A stretch of 64,000 bases of DNA from Acidovorax kalamii (lineage in GTDB: Bacteria > Pseudomonadota > Gammaproteobacteria > Burkholderiales > Burkholderiaceae_C), in NCBI RefSeq assembly GCF_002245625.1, contig NZ_NOIG01000010.1, positions 62,001 through 126,000 on the forward strand, given 5' to 3'. The stretch's first letter is position 1. Each line of letters begins with the position of its first letter. The translations under genes and the position numbers were made by a program. Under the pieces are notes generated by a model. That model was not told the DNA's origin. It made no database searches and saw nothing but the letters and a program-made list of their open reading frames with translations. Of this stretch, positions 51,079 through 59,827 are shown piece after piece.

Positions 51079-52127
51079 GCAGCCAGGCTCCCGGCGGTGA
51101 AGGGGTGTGAGGAGGAGGCGGGCGCTGGCGCAACGACCAGCCCTGCCGCCAGCGCGATCTGCCACAGCCCGTTGGCCGTGGCTTGCATGGCGATGGTGGG
51201 GGCGGCAAAGCCACAGGTCTGCAGCGCGACGGCGTAGCGGCGGCACAGGTCGGGCTCGCCGCACAGCACCAGCGTTTGTGGTGTTGTTGGGGCTTGATCC
51301 TGCACGCGGCTCAGGCTCGCCACCTCGTGCCCGATCAGCAGGCCGGAGAGGTAGTCCGCTTGCGCGGTAGGCGCCAGCGCGCCGGTCAGCCCCAGCGTGC
51401 GGGTGCTGAAGATGTGGGACAGCAGGCCCAGTGCGGTGTCGCTGCCCCGCGCCACCTCCAGCCCGCGCGCAAAGGCGTCGTCGTCGGGGGCCGCTGCAGC
51501 CTGCATGGTCTTGCCCAGAATGGTGTGGCCGCGCAGCGCGGCAAACACCTCGCCGGTCATGAATGTGTGGAACTGTTCGATGTGGCCTTGGCGTGCCAGC
51601 ACCCATTTGCTGTGGGTGCCGGGCAGGCCGATGAGCACGGGCGCATCTGCAGGCAGCGCAAGGCCCGCCAGCACGCCCAGCACCTGGGTTTCTTCGCCGC
51701 GCATCACGTTGGGCAGCGCGCCCTGCTGCAACAGGCCCGGCACGATGTGCAGCGGCGGGCCGTCGCGCCGCTCCACCAGTGTCAGGCCCCGCGCCAGTGC
51801 ATCGAGCGAGGTGGGCGTGGGCAGGTACTTGGCCTCGCGCCAGCCCTGGGCGCTGCCCACCATGCCGCAGGCCAGCAGGGGCAGGCCGGGTGTGGCGGCC
51901 AGCCAGTCGCCGCAGGTGTTTTGCAGTGCGCGTTCAAACGCTGCGCCGGGCTCGCCGTCTGCCGCGCTCGCGGTGGCGGGGGGCAGGTTCATGATGCCCC
52001 AGGGGCGGTGCCGCGTCTCCAGCACCTCGCCATGCGCGCCCATGCGGAAGGCGCGCAATGCGCTGGTGCCCCAGTCCAGGGCAATCAGACCCGCCTCGGC
52101 GGGCACCAGAAAACGTGCAGGCGCCAT
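51075..52127 (-). CDS. dgoK: 2-dehydro-3-deoxygalactonokinase
   Basis: 350-residue kinase that phosphorylates 2-keto-3-deoxygalactonate at O6. The N-terminal ASKHA phosphate loop LIALDWGTSALRAFRMGAHG is clear, followed by GMVGSAQGWREAKYLPTP, ALPNVMRGEETQVLGVLAGL and LIGLPGTHSKWVLARQGHIE, all characteristic of DgoK. It lies 11 bp after the DapA-family gene. Substrate assignment rests on family and on dgoA and dgoD beside it. Confidence 0.93.
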   Translation of the reverse strand: MAPARFLVPAEAGLIALDWGTSALRAFRMGAHGEVLETRHRPWGIMNLPPATASAADGEPGAAFERALQNTCGDWLAATPGLPLLACGMVGSAQGWREAKYLPTPTSLDALARGLTLVERRDGPPLHIVPGLLQQGALPNVMRGEETQVLGVLAGLALPADAPVLIGLPGTHSKWVLARQGHIEQFHTFMTGEVFAALRGHTILGKTMQAAAAPDDDAFARGLEVARGSDTALGLLSHIFSTRTLGLTGALAPTAQADYLSGLLIGHEVASLSRVQDQAPTTPQTLVLCGEPDLCRRYAVALQTCGFAAPTIAMQATANGLWQIALAAGLVVAPAPASSSHPFTAGSLAA

Positions 52128-52138
52128 GGGTGTTCTGC

Positions 52139-53077
52139 TTAACGTGCCCAGCGCAGCACCAGCGGGTCAAGCCGCCGCGCGATGTCGATCAGGCCGCGCC
52201 GCACTTCGGGGTGCATGGCCGGGAAGGGATGGCGGCCTGCCTCGCAGGCGATCACGCCGCCTTCCTTCATCAACGCCTTGGCCGTGAGGATGCCGCCCTG
52301 GCGGTTCTCGTGGTTGATGAGGGGCAACCAGCGCTGGTAGAGCGCAAACGCCTGGTCCATGTCACCCTGGCGGTGCGCCTCGATGATGGGGCGAATGCCG
52401 TCGGGGAAGGCGCCGCCCGTCATCGCGCCTGTGGCTCCGGCATCCAGGTCGGCCAGCAGGGTGATGGCTTCTTCGCCGTCCCAGGGGCCCTCGATGGCGT
52501 CACCGCCCAGACGGATCAGCTCGCGCAGCTTGCTGGCCGCGCCCGGCACCTCGATCTTGAAGTAGGCCAGGTTCTCGATCTCCTGCGCCATGCGCGCGAG
52601 GAAGGGGGCCGACAGCACGGTGCCGCTGGCGGGCGCGTCCTGCACCATGATCGGGATGCGGATCGCATCGGACGCACGGGCATAGAACTCGTAGATCTGC
52701 GCCTCGGGCACGCGGAAGGTGGCGCCGTGGTAGGGCGGCATGATCATCACCATGGCCGCGCCCATGTCCTGTGCGGCGCGGCTGCGCTCCGCGCACACGC
52801 GGGTGCCGTAGTGGGTGGTGGTGACGATGACGGGCACACGGCCCGCCACGTGCTCCAGCGATGTGCGGGTGAGGACTTCGCGCTCGGCATCCGACAGCGA
52901 GAACTGCTCGGAGAAGTTGGCCAGGATGCAGACGCCGTCCACCCCAGCGTCGATCATGAAGTCGAGGCAGCGCTTCTGGCTGTCTAGGTCGAGTGTGCCG
53001 TCTTCGTGGAATGTGGTGGGCACGACGGGGAAGATGCCACGGTAGCGAGGGTTCTGGAGGGTGTGGATGGCTGGCAT
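52139..53077 (-). CDS. DapA-family 2-keto-3-deoxy-L-arabonate dehydratase/aldolase
   Basis: 312-residue class I lyase of the dihydrodipicolinate synthase family. The Schiff-base lysine is in LAYFKIEVPGAASKLRELIR, and the active-site surroundings include GVCILANFSEQFSLSDAERE and EGPWDGEEAITLLADLDAGA. The KIEVPGAASKLRELIRLGGD segment resembles L-2-keto-3-deoxyarabonate dehydratases, which make 2-oxoglutarate semialdehyde. This fits the semialdehyde dehydrogenase and sugar-acid dehydratase in the same cluster. A keto-deoxy acid aldolase is the alternative. Confidence 0.85.
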   Translation of the reverse strand: MPAIHTLQNPRYRGIFPVVPTTFHEDGTLDLDSQKRCLDFMIDAGVDGVCILANFSEQFSLSDAEREVLTRTSLEHVAGRVPVIVTTTHYGTRVCAERSRAAQDMGAAMVMIMPPYHGATFRVPEAQIYEFYARASDAIRIPIMVQDAPASGTVLSAPFLARMAQEIENLAYFKIEVPGAASKLRELIRLGGDAIEGPWDGEEAITLLADLDAGATGAMTGGAFPDGIRPIIEAHRQGDMDQAFALYQRWLPLINHENRQGGILTAKALMKEGGVIACEAGRHPFPAMHPEVRRGLIDIARRLDPLVLRWAR

Positions 53078-53095
53078 GGCGGGTGCGGGTAAGAA

Positions 53096-53159
53096 TTTGA
53101 ATGAAATTGGTATCTAGCGATTTCCTGATAAGCGCTAGCAGCTATCGAATGTGTAGCGG
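53096..53159. repeat. Copy of the intergenic repeat inside the sugar cluster
   Basis: GAATGAAATTGGTATCTAGC, then TTTCCTGATAAGCGCTAGCA and GCTATCGAATGTGTAGCGG form a good copy. It lies between the DapA-family gene and the dehydratase gene in one run of co-directional genes, so it should be transcribed. Confidence 0.75.
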
Positions 53160-53190
53160 TTGACTGCGGTGAGTGCCTCAGGGGGCCACA

Positions 53191-54924
53191 TCAATGCGAG
53201 TGGCGGGGCACAGCGGCGCCCCGGCAGCCGACCAGAAAGTCAAAGTCACAGCCATCGTCCGCCTGCAGCACGTGGTCCACGTACAGGCGCTGGTAGCCGC
53301 CGCGTCCGCCGTTGTCGGTGCCCGCCAAGGCAGCCAGGCGCGCGGCCAGTTCCTCGTCGCTGATATCCAGGTGCAACCGGCCGTTCTCGCAGTCCAGCTC
53401 GATGAAGTCGCCATCGCGCACCGCAGCCAGGGGGCCGAGTGCAGCAGCCTCGGGCGCTACGTGCAGCACCACCGTGCCGTAGGCCGTGCCGCTCATGCGC
53501 GCGTCGGAGATGCGCACCATGTCCTTCACGCCCTGACGCAGCAGCTTGGGTGGCAGACCCATGTTGCCCACCTCGGCCATGCCGGGGTAGCCCTTGGGGC
53601 CGCAGTTCTTGAGCACCATCACGCAGCTGGCGTCGATGTCCAGGTTTTCATCGACGATGCGCTCCTTGTAGTGCTCCAGGTTCTCGAACACCACCGCACG
53701 GCCCCGGTGCTTGAGCAGCTCGGGCGATGCGGCCGAGGGCTTGAGCACCGCGCCACGCGGCGCCAGGTTGCCGCGCAGAATGCAGATGCCGCCGTCGGCA
53801 ATCAGCGGGTTGTTGATGGGGCGGATGACTTCGTCGTTGTACTGCGGTGCTTCGCGCACGTTGTCCCACAGGCTCTTGCCGTTGACGGTGAGCGCGTTGG
53901 GGTGGGGCAGCAGGCCGTTCTCGCCCAGGCGGCGCAGCACGGCGGGCAGGCCGCCCGCGTAGTAGAACTCTTCCATCAGGAAGCGGCCCGAGGGCTGCAG
54001 GTCCACCAGCGTGGGCGTGCCACGGCCAATGCGCGTCCAGTCCTCCAGGTCCAGCTGCACGCCGATGCGGCCTGCGATGGCCTTCAGGTGGATGACCGCA
54101 TTGGTCGATCCGCCGATGGCGGCGTTGGTGCGGATAGCGTTCTCGAACGCTTCGCGGGTCAGGATCTTGGAGAGCGTGAGCCCTTCGTGCGCCATCTCCA
54201 CAATGCGCTTGCCAGACATATGGGCCAGCACATAGCGGCGCGAGTCCACGGCCGGTATGGCCGCGTTGTGCGGCAGCGAGGTGCCCAGCGACTCGGCCAT
54301 GCAGGCCATGGTGCTGGCCGTGCCCATGGTGTTGCAGGTGCCGGCGGAGCGGGACATGCCCGCCTCGGCCGCAAAGAACTGGTGCTCGTTGATCTCGCCC
54401 GCCTTCAGCGATTCGTGCAGGCGCCATACGGCGGTGCCCGAGCCGATGTCCTTGCCGTCGAGCTTGCCGTTGAGCATGGGCCCGCCCGTGACCACGATGG
54501 CAGGCACGTCGCAGCTGGCTGCGCCCATCAGAAGCGCGGGTGTGGTCTTGTCGCAGCCCACCAGCAGCACCACGGCGTCGATGGGGTTGCCGCGAATGGC
54601 CTCTTCCACATCCATGCTGGCCAGGTTGCGGGTGAGCATGGCTGTGGGGCGCAGGTTGGACTCGCCGTTGGAGAACACCGGAAACTCGACCGGGAAGCCG
54701 CCTGCCTCATAGATGCCACGCTTCACGTGTTCGGCAATCTTGCGGAAGTGCGCGTTGCAGGGGGTCAGCTCGGACCAGGTGTTGCAGATGCCGATCACGG
54801 GGCGGCCGTCGAACGCGTGGTCGGGGATGCCCTGGTTCTTCATCCAGCTGCGGTACATGAAGCCGTTTTTGTCGGCGGTGCCGAACCATTCGGCGGAGCG
54901 GAGTTTGCGCTTGGGGGTGGTCAT
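53191..54924 (-). CDS. IlvD/Edd-family sugar-acid dehydratase (probable L-arabonate dehydratase)
   Basis: 577 residues, near the 580 of known L-arabonate dehydratases. Iron-sulfur cysteines are visible in GICNTWSELTPCNAHFRKIA, LLVGCDKTTPALLMGAAS and SAGTCNTMGTASTMACMAES. Catalytic-serine and Mg regions include MSGTAYGTVVLHVAPEAAAL near the end and the start LRSAEWFGTADKNGFMYRSW. The family also acts on fuconate, xylonate and galactonate. Its place before the KDA-dehydratase-like gene favours L-arabonate. Start 54924; the frame is open upstream. Confidence 0.88.
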   Translation of the reverse strand: MTTPKRKLRSAEWFGTADKNGFMYRSWMKNQGIPDHAFDGRPVIGICNTWSELTPCNAHFRKIAEHVKRGIYEAGGFPVEFPVFSNGESNLRPTAMLTRNLASMDVEEAIRGNPIDAVVLLVGCDKTTPALLMGAASCDVPAIVVTGGPMLNGKLDGKDIGSGTAVWRLHESLKAGEINEHQFFAAEAGMSRSAGTCNTMGTASTMACMAESLGTSLPHNAAIPAVDSRRYVLAHMSGKRIVEMAHEGLTLSKILTREAFENAIRTNAAIGGSTNAVIHLKAIAGRIGVQLDLEDWTRIGRGTPTLVDLQPSGRFLMEEFYYAGGLPAVLRRLGENGLLPHPNALTVNGKSLWDNVREAPQYNDEVIRPINNPLIADGGICILRGNLAPRGAVLKPSAASPELLKHRGRAVVFENLEHYKERIVDENLDIDASCVMVLKNCGPKGYPGMAEVGNMGLPPKLLRQGVKDMVRISDARMSGTAYGTVVLHVAPEAAALGPLAAVRDGDFIELDCENGRLHLDISDEELAARLAALAGTDNGGRGGYQRLYVDHVLQADDGCDFDFLVGCRGAAVPRHSH

Positions 54925-54958
54925 GGTGGGGTGCGAGAGAAAGGGGAGAAATGAAGGG

Positions 54959-56005
54959 TCAACGGGCCTTGCCCGAGCGGCGCGAGAGCAGCCGCTGCAG
55001 CAGACAGAAAGCAAAGAGCAGCACACCGACGACGATGCGTGTCCACCAGGAGCTGAGCGTGCCGTCGAATGAAATCAGGGTTTGGATGATTCCGAGCATG
55101 AGCACGCCAAACAGCGTGCCCGCCACATAGCCCACGCCGCCCGTGAGCAGGGTGCCGCCAATGACCACGGCGGCAATGGCGTCCAGCTCCATGCCCACGG
55201 CATGCAGGCCATAGCCCGACAGCATGTAGAACGTGAACACCACGCCCGCCAGCGCTGAGCAAAAGCCCGACAGCGTGTAGACGCCAATGAGCGTACGGCG
55301 CACCGGCAGGCCCATGAGCACAGCCGAGTGCTCGCTGCCGCCCACCGCATACACGCTGCGGCCAAACGGCGTGCAGTGCGCCACAAAAAGGGCCACCAGC
55401 AGCACGCCAATGGCGATGAGCGCGCCCAGCGATAGGGATGCGCCTTCCCACAGCGGCAAGCGCCACTGGGCCAGCTCGGAGTAGCCTTCGTGTGTGATGC
55501 TGATGGAATCGATGCTGATCAGGTAGCACAGCCCCCGCGCCAGGAACATGCCTGCCAGCGTGACGATGAAGGGCTGCAGCCGAAAGCGCTCGATGAGGAA
55601 ACCCATGAACGCGCCAAATGCCGTGCCCATCAGCAGCACCAGCGGGATCGCGACTATGGGATTCCAGCCCCGGTGCTCGACCAGCGCGGCCAGCACCATG
55701 GTGGTCAGTGCCACCACCGAGCCCACCGAAAGGTCGATGCCGCCCGACAGGATCACGAACGTCATGCCCACCGCCACGATGATGAGGAAGGCGTTGTCGA
55801 TCAGCAGGTTGAGGAACACCTGGGCCGAGAAGAACCCGGTGTACAGCACCGAACCCAGCGTGGCCATGGCCACGAACAGCGAGATGGTGGCTGCCAGCGG
55901 CAGGTATTTGGGGTTGAACCGTGCGCGCTCGGCGGTGGCCTGTGGGGCAGGGGGGCTCATGGTGCTGAAGCCTGCGGTGTTGGCGTTGTTGGGTACGGCG
56001 CTCAT
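54959..56005 (-). CDS. yjfF: Sugar ABC transporter permease, YjfF type
   Basis: 348-residue permease of the ribose/galactofuranose class with about eight to ten spans. Core: VAVGMTFVILSGGIDLSVGS, ERFRLQPFIVTLAGMFLARG, and SVYAVGGSEHSAVLMGLPVR. Start at 56005; this overlaps the ytfT-like gene by 4 bp. With YtfQ, YtfR and YtfT it forms a full four-component transporter that in E. coli takes up galactofuranose; here arabinose or galactose is likely. Confidence 0.9.
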   Translation of the reverse strand: MSAVPNNANTAGFSTMSPPAPQATAERARFNPKYLPLAATISLFVAMATLGSVLYTGFFSAQVFLNLLIDNAFLIIVAVGMTFVILSGGIDLSVGSVVALTTMVLAALVEHRGWNPIVAIPLVLLMGTAFGAFMGFLIERFRLQPFIVTLAGMFLARGLCYLISIDSISITHEGYSELAQWRLPLWEGASLSLGALIAIGVLLVALFVAHCTPFGRSVYAVGGSEHSAVLMGLPVRRTLIGVYTLSGFCSALAGVVFTFYMLSGYGLHAVGMELDAIAAVVIGGTLLTGGVGYVAGTLFGVLMLGIIQTLISFDGTLSSWWTRIVVGVLLFAFCLLQRLLSRRSGKAR

Positions 56006-57054
56006 TGCAAGGCTCCCGCGCCAGGGCGGCGTGCCAAGGCTCCCACTTGCGCCCGGAACTCGGGCGACTGCAGCAGCATCACGATGAACACCACCACGGC
56101 CTTCACGACGAGGTTGATCTCGGGCGGCACGCCCAGCGAGTAGATGGCGTAGGTCAGCGTCTGAATGATGAGCGCGCCAATCACGCTGCCCACCAGGCTG
56201 AAGCGGCCGCCTGTGAGGGCGGTGCCACCCAGCGTGACGGCCAGGATGGCGTCCAGCTCCAGCAGCTGCCCGGCGTTGTTGCCGTCTGCACTCTTCACGT
56301 TGGAGCTGATCAGCAGCCCCGCAATGCCCGCGCACACGCCGCAGAACACATAGGCCGCCACGATAAGCCGCCCCGCCTGCACGCCCGCCACCCGCGCCGC
56401 CGTGGGGTTGATGCCCACCGCCTGGATGAACAGGCCCAGCGCCGTACGCGTGATGGCGAGGTACAGCACCACGAAGACTGCGGCCACTACGAACACAGAG
56501 AACGGCAGCCCTGCCAGGTACCCACCGCCCATGAAGAAGTAGGGCGTGTAGTAGATGGTGATGATCTGCCCGTCAGTGATCAGCTGGGCAATGCCCCGGC
56601 CCGCCACCATGAGGATCAGCGTGGCAATGATGGGCTGCATGCCCACCTTGGCAACCAGCACGCCATTCCACAGCCCGCACAGCAGCGCCACGCCAATGGC
56701 GCCCAGAATGGCGACTGGGAGCGGAAACCGGCTTTCGGTGCCTGACACCGAGCCGCCGATCAGCCACGCGGCCACGGCCGCTGCAATGGCCACCGTCGCA
56801 CCCACCGAGATATCGATGCCACGTGTGGCGATCACCAGCGTCATGCCCAGCGACACCAGCACCAGCGGTGCGGCGCGGTTCAGTATGTCGATGAGGCTGC
56901 CGTACAGGTGCCCGTCGCGCCATTCGATGCGCAGAAAACTGGCGTTGAAGGCCGTATTGATGGCCAGCAGGAGCAGCAGCGTGATGATGGGCCACGCCAA
57001 GCGGTGGCGCAGCAGCGCGGCCAAAAGGGAAGGAGAGGGGGAACGTTCAAGCAT
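56002..57054 (-). CDS. ytfT: Sugar ABC transporter permease, YtfT type
   Basis: 350-residue permease. Core: LVSLGMTLVIATRGIDISVG, AKVGMQPIIATLILMVAGRG and FIQAVGINPTAARVAGVQAG. Start at 57054, giving an 8-bp overlap with the ATPase stop. The downstream overlap with yjfF shows an ordered ytfR-ytfT-yjfF block. Confidence 0.9.
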   Translation of the reverse strand: MLERSPSPSLLAALLRHRLAWPIITLLLLLAINTAFNASFLRIEWRDGHLYGSLIDILNRAAPLVLVSLGMTLVIATRGIDISVGATVAIAAAVAAWLIGGSVSGTESRFPLPVAILGAIGVALLCGLWNGVLVAKVGMQPIIATLILMVAGRGIAQLITDGQIITIYYTPYFFMGGGYLAGLPFSVFVVAAVFVVLYLAITRTALGLFIQAVGINPTAARVAGVQAGRLIVAAYVFCGVCAGIAGLLISSNVKSADGNNAGQLLELDAILAVTLGGTALTGGRFSLVGSVIGALIIQTLTYAIYSLGVPPEINLVVKAVVVFIVMLLQSPEFRAQVGALARRPGAGALQ

Positions 57055-58600
57055 GTTCTGCGGCGATGAGTTCGTAGACGGCGTCTTCGCTGCTGCCCGC
57101 AGGCAGCTCACCCACCTTGCGGCGGTCGCGGAGCACCACAATGCGGTGCGCCACGCGCACCACCTCGCTCATTTCGGAAGAGATGAACAGCACGGCCATA
57201 CCGGCCTGCGCCAGGCGCAGGATCTGGTCCATGATTTCCTGCTTGGCGGCCACGTCGATGCCGCGCGTGGGTTCGTCCAGGATGAGCAGCCGCGGCTCGA
57301 TGGCCATCCAGCGCGCGAGGATCGCCTTTTGCTGGTTGCCGCCCGAGAGCAGGCCGATGGGCTTGTCCACCGTCTCGGTCTTGATACCCAGCAGCTTCAC
57401 ATAGCGCTCGGCCAGCGCCGTTTGCTCGGCGCGCGAGAGGAATTGGCCCACGCCCATGCGGGCCTGCAGTGCCAGCGCAATGTTCTCGCGCACAGACAGT
57501 TCGGCCACGATGCCGTCGGTCTTGCGCTCTTCGGGGCACAGGGCCAGGCCATGGCGGATCGCATCCATGGGGTTGGCGAACTTCACCACCTGCCCGTCGA
57601 TGCGCAGTGCGCCCCGGTCGGGCTGCTCCAGGCCAAACAGCAGGCGCGCCAGCTCGGTGCGGCCCGAGCCCAGCAAGCCCGCCAGGCCCACCACCTCGCC
57701 CGCGCGGATCTGCAGGTCCAGCGGCTGCAGTTGCGTGTCCTGCCCCAGGCCCTCGGTTTGCAGCAGCGTGGCCTGGCGGCTGTCCACGGCGGGCGCTGGT
57801 GCGGGTTGCTCCGATGCAGCGGCCAGGTCGCGCCCCAGCATGGCCGCGATCAGTGCCTGCGGACCCAGGTCCTTTGCCAGCCACTCGCCCACCCAGCTGC
57901 CGTTGCGCAGCACGGTGATGCGGTCGGACACGGCATACACCTGGTTCAAAAAGTGCGTCACAAAGACGATGGACAGGCCCTCGCTGCGCAGGCGCCGCAG
58001 CACCTCAAAGAGCTTTTGCACCTCGTCGTCGTCCAGGCTGGAGGTGGGCTCATCCAGAATCAGCACGCGTGATTCGATGCTGAGTGCGCGCGCAATCGCC
58101 ACCAGCTGCTGCACGGCCACGGGGTAGTCCGACAGCAGGCGCGTCACGTCGATCTGCAGACCGATGCGCGCCACCAGATCGCGGGCGCGCTGGTGCAGCG
58201 TGGCCCAGTCAATGCGAAAGCCCTGCGCAATGCCGCAGCGCGGGTAGCGGCCCGCAAAGATGTTCTCGGCCACCGAGAGGTTGGGGCAAAGGTTGACCTC
58301 CTGGTACACCGTGCTGATGCCCAGGCGCTGCGCGGCCAATGGCGAGTCCGGCCACACCGCTTCTCCGCCCAGCCGCATCTGCCCGCCGCTGGCCTCCAGC
58401 ACGCCCGTCAGCACCTTGATCAGCGTGGACTTGCCCGCACCGTTCTGCCCCATCAGCGCATGGATCTCGCCAGGGTAGAGGTTGAGCTGCACATCGCGCA
58501 GCACGGTGATACCCGCAAACTGCTTGTGGATGCCCGAGAGCTGCAGCACCGGGGCTGCAGCAGGGGCGTGAGCGGTGGATGCGTCCATGGCAGCCGTCAT
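57047..58600 (-). CDS. ytfR: Sugar ABC transporter ATPase, YtfR type
   Basis: 517-residue tandem ATPase of the ribose-type family. First domain: Walker [21 protein letters not shown] and LILDEPTSSLDDDEV. Second domain: GLLGSGRTELARLLFGLEQP, signature [20 protein letters not shown] and [19 protein letters not shown]. Its start overlaps the stop of the gguB-type permease by 4 bp, joining the two transporter systems in one transcript. Confidence 0.92.
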   Translation of the reverse strand: MTAAMDASTAHAPAAAPVLQLSGIHKQFAGITVLRDVQLNLYPGEIHALMGQNGAGKSTLIKVLTGVLEASGGQMRLGGEAVWPDSPLAAQRLGISTVYQEVNLCPNLSVAENIFAGRYPRCGIAQGFRIDWATLHQRARDLVARIGLQIDVTRLLSDYPVAVQQLVAIARALSIESRVLILDEPTSSLDDDEVQKLFEVLRRLRSEGLSIVFVTHFLNQVYAVSDRITVLRNGSWVGEWLAKDLGPQALIAAMLGRDLAAASEQPAPAPAVDSRQATLLQTEGLGQDTQLQPLDLQIRAGEVVGLAGLLGSGRTELARLLFGLEQPDRGALRIDGQVVKFANPMDAIRHGLALCPEERKTDGIVAELSVRENIALALQARMGVGQFLSRAEQTALAERYVKLLGIKTETVDKPIGLLSGGNQQKAILARWMAIEPRLLILDEPTRGIDVAAKQEIMDQILRLAQAGMAVLFISSEMSEVVRVAHRIVVLRDRRKVGELPAGSSEDAVYELIAAEHA

Positions 58601-59826
58601 GCCTTGTTCTTGTTGTAAACGTCCACGAGCACGGCGGCCAGCAGCACCACGCCCTTGATGACCTGCTGGTAGTCGATGCCGATGCCTAGGATGGACATGC
58701 CGTTGTTCATCACGCCCATCACAAAGGCGCCAATGACCGCGCCCATCACCTTGCCCACGCCGCCCGAGGCCGATGCGCCGCCGATGAAGCACGCTGCAAT
58801 CACATCCAGCTCAAAGCCCAGCCCGGCCTTGGGCGTGGCGGTGTTGAGGCGCGCCGCAAACACCAGCCCGGCCAGGGCCGCCAGCACGCCCATGTTGATG
58901 AAGGCGTAGAGCGTAAGCCGCTCGGTCTTGATGCCCGAAAGTTTGGCCGCCTTCTCATTGCCGCCCATGGCGTAGATGCGGCGGCCAATGGTGGTGCGGC
59001 TGGTGACAAAGTCGAACAGCACGATCAGCAGCGCCATCACGATGAGCACGTTGGGCAGGCCCTTGTACGAGGCCAGCAGGTAGCTGAAGTACACCAGCAG
59101 CCCGCCAAACACCACCGTGCGTGCGATGAACAGGCCTGCAGGTTCTGTCTGCACGCCATGGCGCAGGCGGTTGGCGCGCTGGCGCAGGCCACCCACGGCC
59201 AGGGCTGCAGCCACCGCAGCGCCCAGCAGCAGCGAGGTCAGGCGCAGCCCCTCCACGCTGAACAGGTCGGGGATAAAGCCCGAGCTGAGCATCTGGAACG
59301 CCGAAGGGAACGGCCCCACCGACTGCCCCGCCAGCAGCGCCAGCGCCAAGCCCTTGAACACCAGCATGCCCGCCAGCGTGACGATGAACGAGGGAATGCG
59401 CGAGAAGGCCACAAACCCGCCTTGAATGGCGCCGATGAGGCCGCCACACAGCAGGCACACCAGCGTCGCGGGCACAAAGTGCCAGTTGTATTCGACCATC
59501 AGCACCGCGGCCAGCGCGCCGATGAAGCCACACACCGAGCCCACCGACAGGTCGATGTGCCCGGCCACGATGACCAGCAGCATGCCCAGCGCCATGATGA
59601 CGATGTAGCTGTTCTGCAGCACCAGGTTGGTCAGGTTCAAGGGCTGCATCAGCGTGCCCTCGGTCATGTACTGGAAGAAGCCCATGATGGCCACCAGCGT
59701 GATCAACATGCCGTATTCGCGCAGGTTGTGCTGCAGGTGCTGCAGCAGCGATTTGTCGTGCCGCGCCGTTGCTGTCGGGTTTCCGTCTGCCAGCGTGCTG
59801 GCGGGGGGATGGGTGGTCTGGCTCAT
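58597..59826 (-). CDS. gguB: Sugar ABC transporter permease, GguB/MmsB type
   Basis: 409-residue permease, longer than YtfT-type proteins, with about ten to twelve spans. Core: ALGMLLVIVAGHIDLSVGSV, AFSRIPSFIVTLAGMLVFKG and IYAMGGNEKAAKLSGIKTER. It is 1 bp from the gguA stop. It works with ChvE and GguA for galactose, arabinose or xylose uptake. The C-terminus LVDVYNKNKA is typical of XylH/GguB. Confidence 0.92.
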   Translation of the reverse strand: MSQTTHPPASTLADGNPTATARHDKSLLQHLQHNLREYGMLITLVAIMGFFQYMTEGTLMQPLNLTNLVLQNSYIVIMALGMLLVIVAGHIDLSVGSVCGFIGALAAVLMVEYNWHFVPATLVCLLCGGLIGAIQGGFVAFSRIPSFIVTLAGMLVFKGLALALLAGQSVGPFPSAFQMLSSGFIPDLFSVEGLRLTSLLLGAAVAAALAVGGLRQRANRLRHGVQTEPAGLFIARTVVFGGLLVYFSYLLASYKGLPNVLIVMALLIVLFDFVTSRTTIGRRIYAMGGNEKAAKLSGIKTERLTLYAFINMGVLAALAGLVFAARLNTATPKAGLGFELDVIAACFIGGASASGGVGKVMGAVIGAFVMGVMNNGMSILGIGIDYQQVIKGVVLLAAVLVDVYNKNKA

Positions 59827-59827
59827 A

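Noticed and set aside
53173..54954. A 593-codon plus-strand frame opposite the sugar-acid dehydratase
   Set aside because: Antisense shadow with no family motifs; the minus-strand frame has conserved iron-sulfur cysteines.
55490..56143. A 217-codon plus-strand frame opposite the yjfF-type permease
   Set aside because: His/Gln/Arg-rich shadow of a membrane-protein gene; no motifs.
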